Origin: Rugosibacter sp. | GTDB taxonomy: Bacteria; Pseudomonadota; Gammaproteobacteria; Burkholderiales; Rhodocyclaceae | Direction: 5' to 3' | Length of the DNA: 64,000 nucleotides | Assembly: GCA_030645365.1 (NCBI GenBank) | Contig: JAUSMB010000041.1 | Coordinates: 1-64,000, forward strand | In this document: positions 8,974 through 17,509 of the stretch, in pieces | Layout: each line of letters opens with the position of its first letter | Position numbering within the stretch: position 1 is the stretch's first letter | Position numbers and translations under genes: made by a program | Notes under the pieces: generated by a model | Told to the model about the DNA's origin: nothing | The model's input: only the letters and a program-made list of their open reading frames with translations | The model's database searches: none

Positions 8974-10476
8974 TCAGGCAGCTGCTTTTTGGCGAGCAGC
9001 ACGAATTTTTTCAACCCAGGCGTAGTTGTGTGCATCGTCGCCGATTTCTCCAGGTGCCAATGCCATGTACTGCAGGCCACCGGCGAGATTCATTGGCTGA
9101 ACCATGCCAGCCAGGAAACGATCAATTAACGATAAATGATCTTTGTAACGTTCTGGTTCTTGCTCAAAACACCACTGACAGCCTTCAGAGCAGAAATGGT
9201 ACGTCCGCCCTTTGTAATCAAGCGGGAAGTCACGGACTTTCCAGGTCGGGCCAGGGGTGGCATTGATCGGTAGCTGACACATATTGCATACCACCGGTAG
9301 CGTCTCGGGGTAGGATAATTCGCGTTTTCCCGCGAGCAAATTGTCCGTGATGACGTCCCAGTTGGTTCCCCAGGTAGCATTCCAGCCGGGATATTTTTCT
9401 TCCAGCCATGTGCGCTCTTCGGGTGAAACCCCCGCAGCTGGGTTCCACCACACGGTTGACCGCCAGTACCATACGCCCAGGTGCATGCCGTGGTGCTGGT
9501 AGTTGAGCTCTTCTAGAAATTGATCCCAGAACCAGGGTTTATCCAGGCCAAGATCAATTAATGAGCGCTCAAACTGCGTCACAATCCATTCCTCCATGAA
9601 CTCTTTGAAGGATTGTTTTCGATGCTCTAGCGGAGTGTAGTAATCCATCATTGGGCCGGTAAGCACAGAGAAAAGTTTCCAGGCTCGCCAGATACCAATA
9701 TCAACCATTTTTTGTGCTTCGGCTTTCTTCCCGTTTTTAATCAGGATTGCAACCAGTGGAGCGCCAATCTGGGCGTGTCGTGATTCATCCGTTTGCACGC
9801 TGGAGATCAAGTTGGAAAACGTCCAGTCTCCTGCCTCGGCAGCATCAGCTGCCAGGCCTAGAAACTGCATATTGGTAAACCCTGTTTCAAAGGCAAAGGT
9901 CAACATGAGTGCCGTATCAACGGCACCGCGAGTCGTCATCATGTCATCAAACATGTGGCGCGAGGCAAGAATGGCCCATTCGTTGGTATCGTAGGCTTTA
10001 TGTGCCCAATCAAACTGGCGATCTTTGGGGCAATATTCATGAGGAAAGTAAAGCTGAATTTGGCCATGACGAATTTCATCCAGCATACCCATGGTGGCCA
10101 TGTTGCGCATGCCAGGCGCTTTGCCAAAGCGCGCCATGCGGGCTTCAGCCGTCGAGGCTGAGTATTCAGCCCGTGCAATTGCACCAAAGTGTGCTTTCAG
10201 GACACTAAGCCAGCCGGGATCAGCATTTTCAAACATGTTGCTGCGCTCAAGTGCTGCCTTGACAGAATACGCGCCGGCATCTTTTTCCCGCTGAATCTTG
10301 ACGTATTCGGGATAGGTCTGTTTATAGGGCTCGTCATATGATTCCCATTCTGGCAAGGGAATCCCCATGCTGCCTGACATTTGTGGAGGAAACAACTCAT
10401 CTTCTTGAACGTAGGTGGGCTGCCAGTTGGTATTGCGAGCAATGTCATACCAGTCCAATCTGCCTAAATTTGCCAT
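8974..10476 (-). CDS. tmoA: toluene monooxygenase hydroxylase alpha subunit (TmoA-like, diiron)
   Basis: Two diiron E...EIRH / E...DESRH motifs (MGMLDEIRHGQIQLYFPHEYC; SVQTDESRHAQIG), C-terminal YHS-like CSEGCQWCF. Confidence 0.88.
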   Translation of the reverse strand: MANLGRLDWYDIARNTNWQPTYVQEDELFPPQMSGSMGIPLPEWESYDEPYKQTYPEYVKIQREKDAGAYSVKAALERSNMFENADPGWLSVLKAHFGAIARAEYSASTAEARMARFGKAPGMRNMATMGMLDEIRHGQIQLYFPHEYCPKDRQFDWAHKAYDTNEWAILASRHMFDDMMTTRGAVDTALMLTFAFETGFTNMQFLGLAADAAEAGDWTFSNLISSVQTDESRHAQIGAPLVAILIKNGKKAEAQKMVDIGIWRAWKLFSVLTGPMMDYYTPLEHRKQSFKEFMEEWIVTQFERSLIDLGLDKPWFWDQFLEELNYQHHGMHLGVWYWRSTVWWNPAAGVSPEERTWLEEKYPGWNATWGTNWDVITDNLLAGKRELSYPETLPVVCNMCQLPINATPGPTWKVRDFPLDYKGRTYHFCSEGCQWCFEQEPERYKDHLSLIDRFLAGMVQPMNLAGGLQYMALAPGEIGDDAHNYAWVEKIRAARQKAAA

Positions 10477-10541
10477 AATTTTTCTCCTCTAAAAGGGTAT
10501 GGTTTGTATGTAACGGGTAATACAAAAAATCGGGGTGATGA

Positions 10542-11609
10542 TTAAATTTTTCTAAATAAAGGTGAGCGTACCTGCTGCGCATCGGCAGCAGAAATAAACT
10601 TCTCAAAATAAATATCATCTTCAAACAAGCGGCCTTGCATCAAGGCGTTAATACAGGCATCGATCATTAATGGCGGGCCGCATAAATAGGCTTGGTTACC
10701 TACAAATCCATCAGGGTAGGTCGCGGTGGCCGCATCATGAACATATCCACGGTATCCGCCCCAGTCAGACTCGGCAGGCTCGTTTGACAAGGCGGGGATA
10801 TAACGGAAATTTTGGTGCGTTGCTGCGAGTGCAACAAACTCATCGTGGTAATACAACTCTGCTCGATTGCGTTGGCCGTAAATGAGTGTGATGGGAAGAT
10901 CCCAGCCATTGTTCAGCAAGTCCAGAATCATCGAGCGCGGGCTGGATAAACCCGAGCCACCTGCCATGAAAACGAGTGGTTTGCGCGCAGATTGGTGTAC
11001 GAAAAATCGTCCATAAGGTCCTTTCACCGTAACACCATCGCCGACTTTTAGTTGATTGTGAATATAGGTCGTGCCTTCGCCTCCTGCGACAATGCGTACA
11101 TTGATTTCAATTTCTTTCGCAGTAGAAGAAAGCGATGAAGGTGCATTGGCCAGAGAGAAAGCCCGCTCGATGCCTTTGCCGGGCACGACAAACTGAATGT
11201 ATTGCCCTGCCTGAAAGTGAATCGGCTCGTCCAGCTCGATGAATACGCCTTTGATGGTGGGCGTCAAATCAACAACCCGGCTCACCGTGCCCGGAAAATC
11301 TCGCACAGGGATTTGCTCAGCGTCGGTGTCTTCTTCTATTTCAGCTTCGATGGTGACATCGCTATTGAGGGTGGCACAGCAAGCCAGAGTCATGCCTTCA
11401 TCGCGTTCGAAATCCATGAGCGCAAAAGAAGAGGCTTGACCATGCTCGATCTCGCCATCCAAAACCTGTACTTTGCAGGTGCCGCACAAGCCATGTCCAC
11501 AAGCATTGGGAATATAAATGCCTGCTCGCAAAGCAGCATCGAGAATGGTTTGACCCTCTTCAATTTCGAGCGTTGCGCCCATGGGTTCAATGGTCAGTTC
11601 GTAAGTCAT
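10542..11609 (-). CDS. dmpP: phenol hydroxylase reductase, [2Fe-2S]/FAD (DmpP-like)
   Basis: Plant-type ferredoxin CGHGLCGTCKVQ...C and FNR-type FAD/NAD domain. Confidence 0.9.
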   Translation of the reverse strand: MTYELTIEPMGATLEIEEGQTILDAALRAGIYIPNACGHGLCGTCKVQVLDGEIEHGQASSFALMDFERDEGMTLACCATLNSDVTIEAEIEEDTDAEQIPVRDFPGTVSRVVDLTPTIKGVFIELDEPIHFQAGQYIQFVVPGKGIERAFSLANAPSSLSSTAKEIEINVRIVAGGEGTTYIHNQLKVGDGVTVKGPYGRFFVHQSARKPLVFMAGGSGLSSPRSMILDLLNNGWDLPITLIYGQRNRAELYYHDEFVALAATHQNFRYIPALSNEPAESDWGGYRGYVHDAATATYPDGFVGNQAYLCGPPLMIDACINALMQGRLFEDDIYFEKFISAADAQQVRSPLFRKI

Positions 11610-11708
11610 GCGGTGCGTTTTTTCCTCTTGTCTTTAAAAGAAAGAAGGGCAGCATTTTGCACATATGCCGCACTTCACCCTGTTTTAAAGAATAGTTAAA
11701 GGTTACGT

Positions 11709-12068
11709 TCACAAGCCAGCATTGTTCAGGCCTTTAAGTTCTGGCGTGATAAACAGAAGGTAGTCTTTGTGGCCTACCTTGTTTTCAGCCAGCGATTTGT
11801 CGAGATCCGGTTGCCACGGTTGGTGATCTTTCTCCCATTGCACAGTATTCCAGTCAATTTTTTCAGCATCCGGGTGAAAGGCAATGGACGGCACAATCCG
11901 CGTCATGATTGCTTCACGAAGCGTCATGGCAGGTGGCAGGGCAACGGCAAACGGCGCAGAAACGAGTACGTGCCGATCCCAGCAAAAATTGACCAGAATA
12001 TTTCCGTGGAAATTTTTTACCTGGTCGCGCGGGGCAAACTCGTAAGGCCCCAAAGCAATGACTGACAT
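11709..12068 (-). CDS. dmpO: phenol hydroxylase subunit P4 (DmpO-like)
   Basis: MSVIALGPYEFAPRDQVKNFHGNILVNFCWDRHVL; gene order. Confidence 0.88.
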   Translation of the reverse strand: MSVIALGPYEFAPRDQVKNFHGNILVNFCWDRHVLVSAPFAVALPPAMTLREAIMTRIVPSIAFHPDAEKIDWNTVQWEKDHQPWQPDLDKSLAENKVGHKDYLLFITPELKGLNNAGL

Positions 12069-12136
12069 ATTTAACCTCCTGTAGTTAGCAAGGGCTGCTG
12101 CGTGTTGCAGCAGCCGGAATCAATGACTAATGCGAT

Positions 12137-13690
12137 TTAATTCTTTGATGCTTGACCACGCCACATAGCAAAGTTGCGCTGATCTTCGGAGCCTTCAAAG
12201 TCGCCGTTATCTCGACCCAGGTTGTATTTGAAGTATTCCAGCACAGCCTTGAGCGGATCAAAATCAGGTGCGGTGGGATCAACATCCGGGTTAAAGCAGT
12301 TGCCCTGGTAAATCTGATTTACCGGCAACCAGCTTTGTACAAACTTTTCTGGCTCGTTGCCGAAGATTTCCTGGCAATGGTCAGAGCAGAAGACATATTT
12401 TTCATCTTTGTGCACGGTTTCACGGTGAGAAATTTTGGTCGGGTCACCCGGCTCGGTGAAGCACAGTGGAATCTGGCAGGTGGTGCACAAGGTTGGCAGC
12501 GTGCCTTGGTAAACACGTTCGCCACGCGCATGCTTGTCGCGTAAAAATTCCAGACGTGGCCGATAGTATTTATCGAAGCTGTCAGGGTATTTTGCTGACA
12601 ACCAGTCGAGTTCTTCATCCGTTAGCGACCATGTATGGAACGCAGCCGCACCACCATATTCGTAGAAAAGTAGCCAGACTTGGTGGGAGAGATGATCTTT
12701 TGCTTCACAGGCATCTGCCCATCCTTTTGGAGGACGAATGCCGTAACGGGCAAGGTCGCGGAACAGTGCGCCACCATTTTCTTCGGCATAGATTTCCCAA
12801 GCCTCCTTCCAGCTCATCACCCGTTTGGGCAGCATGTAATCCATCATCATGCCTACCAGCGCGAGTACTTTGCTACCACGCCAAAACCATTTATCGATCC
12901 AGCCTTGAACGATAGGCACATTTGCCGGGTCTTGTTCCAGCAGAAACTTGATGGCCTCAATACCGAGTGTCATATGACGGGATTCATCGGACTGTGCTGA
13001 AAAGCCAAATGTGACCGTACTCATGTCACCGTTATAGGCGGCACCCGACATGAAGGGAACAAACAAGAGATTCGTCAGTACATATTCAAATGAAAAGCTG
13101 ATCGCGATCAGAAATTCAAAGGGGCCGGAGGTTAGCGCATCTTCACCAAACGATTTGGGAACCGAGAGGTACCACACACGATCCCACATATGCCGTTGGC
13201 TGTGGAACCCGTTGTAGTACTTGTTGTAGTTGGAAATTGAGTGCGCCTGGGTTTGATAATGACGTAATTCATCGACAGCTTGCATCTGGCATGCGACGCG
13301 CGAAGCTTCACCGCGAAAATGTCGGCCAGCACGTGCGAAGCCTTGCACCACATAATTTTCAAGCGGACTCACGCCTTGCCAGAATAGCTTGATGGCACTG
13401 AGGTAACGTGCATCCGTGATATTCAGGTGACCATTGTTTTGCGCAAAGGCCTCGATTACTGCGTACAGTTTGCGATCTTTTTCGCCTTGATATTTCCAGT
13501 AGGCATCCATTGTTAACCGAAAGGGATCTACCCACTTGTCCCAGTCGTGAATCTTGATTCCTTCGTATTTGTCATAAGGAAATACGGCATCGGCCGATTG
13601 GTAGGTTGGCTCCCAACCCAATCCGCGTGTCATATGCGCGTAGCGTTCTTTGATGCCGAGCTTTTTCTTGGTAGCTTTCATGTCCATCAT
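12137..13690 (-). CDS. dmpN: phenol hydroxylase alpha (P3) subunit (DmpN-like, diiron)
   Basis: AVDELRHYQTQ and SAQSDESRHMTLG diiron motifs; GLGWEPTYQ N-terminus. Confidence 0.92.
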   Translation of the reverse strand: MMDMKATKKKLGIKERYAHMTRGLGWEPTYQSADAVFPYDKYEGIKIHDWDKWVDPFRLTMDAYWKYQGEKDRKLYAVIEAFAQNNGHLNITDARYLSAIKLFWQGVSPLENYVVQGFARAGRHFRGEASRVACQMQAVDELRHYQTQAHSISNYNKYYNGFHSQRHMWDRVWYLSVPKSFGEDALTSGPFEFLIAISFSFEYVLTNLLFVPFMSGAAYNGDMSTVTFGFSAQSDESRHMTLGIEAIKFLLEQDPANVPIVQGWIDKWFWRGSKVLALVGMMMDYMLPKRVMSWKEAWEIYAEENGGALFRDLARYGIRPPKGWADACEAKDHLSHQVWLLFYEYGGAAAFHTWSLTDEELDWLSAKYPDSFDKYYRPRLEFLRDKHARGERVYQGTLPTLCTTCQIPLCFTEPGDPTKISHRETVHKDEKYVFCSDHCQEIFGNEPEKFVQSWLPVNQIYQGNCFNPDVDPTAPDFDPLKAVLEYFKYNLGRDNGDFEGSEDQRNFAMWRGQASKN

Positions 13691-13702
13691 GTGTCTCCTA
13701 AA

Positions 13703-13972
13703 TTAGTTTGCCCATGCAACGGTTAAGTAGTCATCATCTTCATCAATGTGACCACTAATTGAAATTAGATTGACATGCAATTGCTGGATATTGAAGGGTT
13801 GTCCGGTTAAATCTTCTACCGTGGCACGGTTAAGTGTCATTTTCCCTTCCGCTTCGACGCGTACCATGGCAGGGGATTCCTGAGCTACGGCATGGGGGTT
13901 GTCTTGCAAGAGCGCTTCCACGATGGGGCGCGCTTCTTCATTGGCTTGCACAATAATAAAAACCTTAGACAT
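13703..13972 (-). CDS. dmpM: phenol hydroxylase effector P2 (DmpM-like)
   Basis: MmoB/DmpM family pattern; gene order. Confidence 0.9.
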   Translation of the reverse strand: MSKVFIIVQANEEARPIVEALLQDNPHAVAQESPAMVRVEAEGKMTLNRATVEDLTGQPFNIQQLHVNLISISGHIDEDDDYLTVAWAN

Positions 13973-13986
13973 TCGAGTGCCTCCGT

Positions 13987-14982
13987 TTAAGCTGCGATGC
14001 CAAGCTTCTTGGCGCGCGCATTGAATTGTTCAATCACTTCATTCATCATGGTCTCTTGGCTATTGCCAAACGCCATGGCCGCGATCGGCGTGAGCGCCGT
14101 CACCGCGCGATCACGCCAGGTGGTTGTCCATTGGCTGATCAGCGCCTTGTTTTGTTCCGATTCAGCCACGGCTACTTTGAGCACGCCATCAACCCATTTG
14201 CTGCTCTGACCAAACCACATGGGCATAAATGAGGTCAGCATGGCCACGGCACTCCCTCCGCGCGAGGTGAGTGTGTCATCCACGAAGCGGTCATAAATGA
14301 GCGGGTAGAGCAAGCCATCAAAGACAAAATTTTGTACCAAGAATATTTCCATGAAGTCGCGGACAACGAAAGAATCTTCGATCATGTGACGCAGGGGTTG
14401 CCATGCCTCGCCTGACATCCATTGGGCTTTGGCGGCGTCGAGGACTTCAGGTTCATCCAGCAGCAGGCCGAGGCGGGTGAGGTACTGCGCGATCCCCAGG
14501 TTATCCATGGCTTGCATGATGGCCGGGGAAATAAGCACCTCAGAAAAAGCGCGCGAGCAGAGCTCGTTGTTGTTCATGTTGGCGCCCCAGGCGGCGTGAC
14601 GCAACGGCAACAGAACGTCTAGCGAGAGTTTTTTTACATCGTCAGGCAAGCTCAAATGCAGGTAACGTGATTCGACAAAATCAAAATTGGCTTCTTGCGT
14701 TTCCTGCTCCTTGGCACGCTGTATCGTCCAGGAGGCGTAGTAAAGCTGGCGTGGATCTTTCAAGTCATACCATTCACGCATTTGAATGGCGCTACGCCGC
14801 GGATCGAATAACTCAAACTCAGGCTCCCAGGTGGGGCGGTAATGCATGTTGGTTGTTGCTTGAACACCCAAAGTGGCTTCTTGATAACGGGATGCAGGTT
14901 TATCACCGCCGATGAGTTCGGCCACATTGGTAAATGTGTTGCGCAATGGCTTGATTTCTACTGCCTTGATTTCTACCGACAT
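13987..14982 (-). CDS. dmpL: phenol hydroxylase beta (P1) subunit (DmpL-like)
   Basis: MSVEIKAVEIKPLRNTFTNVAELIGGDKPASRYQEATLGVQ; gene order. Confidence 0.9.
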   Translation of the reverse strand: MSVEIKAVEIKPLRNTFTNVAELIGGDKPASRYQEATLGVQATTNMHYRPTWEPEFELFDPRRSAIQMREWYDLKDPRQLYYASWTIQRAKEQETQEANFDFVESRYLHLSLPDDVKKLSLDVLLPLRHAAWGANMNNNELCSRAFSEVLISPAIMQAMDNLGIAQYLTRLGLLLDEPEVLDAAKAQWMSGEAWQPLRHMIEDSFVVRDFMEIFLVQNFVFDGLLYPLIYDRFVDDTLTSRGGSAVAMLTSFMPMWFGQSSKWVDGVLKVAVAESEQNKALISQWTTTWRDRAVTALTPIAAMAFGNSQETMMNEVIEQFNARAKKLGIAA

Positions 14983-15036
14983 ATTGCCCTCCTTGAAAAA
15001 TCTGAATTATTGGTTTCGTGAAGTGTTTGCAGCGTT

Positions 15037-15309
15037 TTATTGATCAAAAGTACCAGGAGTCTTACTGCCTTTAGCGACATTTCGTAGCGTCCAGTCAAAT
15101 GCGCTTTCGCTTTTTTGTTCACCTTCAGGCAGAAACTCCACATTGTTTTCAGCACAGAAAATATGAAAATCTTTTTCTTTAAGCATGAGTTCGGCAAAGT
15201 ATTCTGTATGTCCAATGGCAAAATGAAATTCGATAAATCCATCAGCGCGACGCTGAATAACGCGCACGTAGCGTTTGGCGATATCAGGATTTTCCGAACT
15301 GCTCATCAC
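15037..15309 (-). CDS. dmpK: phenol hydroxylase subunit P0 (DmpK-like)
   Basis: KRYVRVIQRRADGFIEFHFAIG; first gene of the operon. Confidence 0.85.
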   Translation of the reverse strand: MMSSSENPDIAKRYVRVIQRRADGFIEFHFAIGHTEYFAELMLKEKDFHIFCAENNVEFLPEGEQKSESAFDWTLRNVAKGSKTPGTFDQ

Positions 15310-15350
15310 TCCTCCATGGATGTTTTGTAATTGTGACTTTCTAGTTGATA

Positions 15351-15366
15351 TGCAGGTTATGTGCCA
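15351..15366 (-). promoter_or_regulatory. sigma-54 (-24/-12) promoter for the dmpK...tmoE operon
   Basis: Minus strand TGGCAC-ATAAC-CTGCA, matching TGGCAC-N5-TTGCW with one mismatch, just upstream of dmpK and divergent from a sigma-54 activator. Confidence 0.8.
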
Positions 15367-15412
15367 TCTGCAATTGCTGCAATGCGCAATATTTATTTAT
15401 CTCTATTTTTAG

Positions 15413-15457
15413 TTTTGGAAAATAAAATATTGCGACGCAATATTTTATTTTCCAAAA
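15413..15457. promoter_or_regulatory. 45 bp perfect palindrome, candidate upstream activating sequence / cruciform
   Basis: TTTTGGAAAATAAAATATTGCG-A-CGCAATATTTTATTTTCCAAAA, 22 bp arms with no mismatch. Confidence 0.85.
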
Positions 15458-15520
15458 GATTTTGCCAATAGTTAATCATTGATATACATTATTGATATTA
15501 ATTTTATTAATAATTGACTT

Positions 15521-17311
15521 ATGAAGCGGCAGCCTCAACCGAAGACTTTGGGAGGTTTTAAAAATAACCAGCTACCTGGTTTTGATGATCTGATAGCACG
15601 GTTGCATCTTGCGCCTGAATCCGGCCAGATATGGCTCGATGGCAAGCGCATGTTTATGCTGCATTTGTCAGCATTTTCTGCTTTACGGCGTGAGCTCATT
15701 GAAAGTCTGGGCATTGATCGGGCGCGTGGATTGCTCACGCGGATGGGTTATCTGGCCGGGAGTAAAGATGCAGAGCTGGTAAATAGCGTGCGCAAAGACA
15801 GCAGCGTGTATGACGCATTCTCAATCGGACCCCAGCTTCATGCCCTGGAGGGTGTGGTCAGAGTGGAGCCGGTGGTCGTTGATGTTGATGTGGCGCGCGG
15901 CCGGTTTTACACCGAGTTTTTGTGGTGGGGCTCTATTGAAGATGAGGCGCATGCCGCAGATTATGGGGTATCGGCAGACCCGGTTTGCTGGATGCAGATT
16001 GGATATGCCTCAGGTTACAGCAGCGCATTTTTTGGCCGACGTGTGGTTTACCGGGAGGTGGAATGCGGTGCGATGGGTCACGATGCTTGCCGCATTATTG
16101 GCAAACCGGTAGATGACTGGCCAGATGTTCAAGAGGATTTACGCTATTTTGATGCGCAACCCTTTGCGAATCGAAAAATTATTAGCCTGGGTGACCAAGA
16201 GACGGCTGTTTCCGGAAATATCGAGCAAGTGTCTGCGGTAGAAAATGCAAATAAGTCGCGCTTTAAGGGGCGTCAGCTCATTGGTATTTCTGCCGCTTTC
16301 AATAGCGTATGCCACATGATCGAGCGGGTGGCAGATACGACGGCACCTGTTCTTCTGCTCGGCGAGACAGGCGTAGGTAAAGAGATTTTTGCGCAAACGC
16401 TACATGCTGTGAGCCCCCGCGCAGAAAAGCCGTTTGTTGCGATCAACTGTGCGGCGATTCCCGAGTCACTCATCGAGACTGATTTATTCGGGGTGGAGAA
16501 GGGGGCTTTTACCGGTGCTACCATTTCGCGACCGGGCCGTTTTGAGTTAGCAGATACCGGATCCCTGTTTCTCGATGAAATCGGCTGCTTAAGCCTGGCG
16601 GCACAAGGCAAACTGCTGCGCGTATTGCAAGAAGGTGAGGTAGAGCGTGTCGGTAGCACGAAGTCGCGCCATCTGGATGTGCGCATCATCGCAGCAACCA
16701 ACATTGATCTTGAACTGGCCGTTGCCAAAGGCAACTTTCGGCAGGATTTAATGTTCCGCTTGAATATTTTTCCGATTGCGATTCCTCCGTTGCGCGAGCG
16801 GAGGGAAGATATTCCTATTTTGGCGGATTACTTTTTGCGGCGTTATTGCGACATCCATAAACGACATCGCACGGGGTTCACCGAGCGGGCGCTTGATGCG
16901 CTGCTTTCCTATGAATGGCCGGGGAATGTGCGCGAGGTTGAAAATATCGTGGAACGCGCGATTATTCTTTCTGCTGAAGGTGGTGCCATGGATATTGGAC
17001 ACCTTCCTGCTGCGGTAGCTGCCGGGGTGGGTTTGCCACGACCGGCGCTACCAATGACGCGAGTGGCACCGCAGCCTGTTTTTGCTAGTTCAACGCCGGG
17101 TGTTGTTAATGATCAGCCCATATCTGAGATGGATGTTGTAAATCATGAGGGGGGATTGAATTCCATCACGGCGGTTTCACTGCAAGCGGCGATAGAACAG
17201 CATCGTGGCAACCTGTCTGCCGTGGCCAGAGCCTTGGGTGTTACCCGTCCGCGCGTGGCATATCAAGCAAAGAAGCTTGGGTTAGAGTCGCAGTTGCGGC
17301 GCAGGACATAA
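15521..17311 (+). CDS. dmpR: sigma-54-dependent activator of the DmpR/XylR/TbuT family (V4R + AAA+ + HTH)
   Basis: V4R-type N-terminus, GETGVGKE Walker A, GAFTGA loop, Fis-type HTH (NLSAVARALGVTRPRVAYQAKKLGL). Confidence 0.92.
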   Translation: MKRQPQPKTLGGFKNNQLPGFDDLIARLHLAPESGQIWLDGKRMFMLHLSAFSALRRELIESLGIDRARGLLTRMGYLAGSKDAELVNSVRKDSSVYDAFSIGPQLHALEGVVRVEPVVVDVDVARGRFYTEFLWWGSIEDEAHAADYGVSADPVCWMQIGYASGYSSAFFGRRVVYREVECGAMGHDACRIIGKPVDDWPDVQEDLRYFDAQPFANRKIISLGDQETAVSGNIEQVSAVENANKSRFKGRQLIGISAAFNSVCHMIERVADTTAPVLLLGETGVGKEIFAQTLHAVSPRAEKPFVAINCAAIPESLIETDLFGVEKGAFTGATISRPGRFELADTGSLFLDEIGCLSLAAQGKLLRVLQEGEVERVGSTKSRHLDVRIIAATNIDLELAVAKGNFRQDLMFRLNIFPIAIPPLRERREDIPILADYFLRRYCDIHKRHRTGFTERALDALLSYEWPGNVREVENIVERAIILSAEGGAMDIGHLPAAVAAGVGLPRPALPMTRVAPQPVFASSTPGVVNDQPISEMDVVNHEGGLNSITAVSLQAAIEQHRGNLSAVARALGVTRPRVAYQAKKLGLESQLRRRT

Positions 17312-17377
17312 AAAAACGGATTCGCATAACCACGGCGGCCAGTTTTCTCCGCTTATACCCGTGTGGCAGCAGTTGTC

Positions 17378-17403
17378 CGCCGTCTCACCAGCGCCGACTT
17401 TTT
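17378..17403 (-). repeat. dispersed motif copy 2
   Basis: AAAAAGTCGGCGCTGGTGAGACGGCG (intergenic, convergent). Confidence 0.95.
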
Positions 17404-17441
17404 GTGGGATCAATCAATTAGGCAGGTTGTGAATTGTCAAT

Positions 17442-17478
17442 GCACGATGGCGCAACAAGTATCGTCGCGCCATCGTGC
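17442..17478. terminator. bidirectional stem-loop between convergent dmpR-like and hpaB-like genes
   Basis: GCACGATGGCGC-13 nt-GCGCCATCGTGC, perfect 12 bp arms. Confidence 0.65.
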
Positions 17479-17509
17479 TTGCTACTTAAATCAATCAGGG
17501 AATGAAGCC

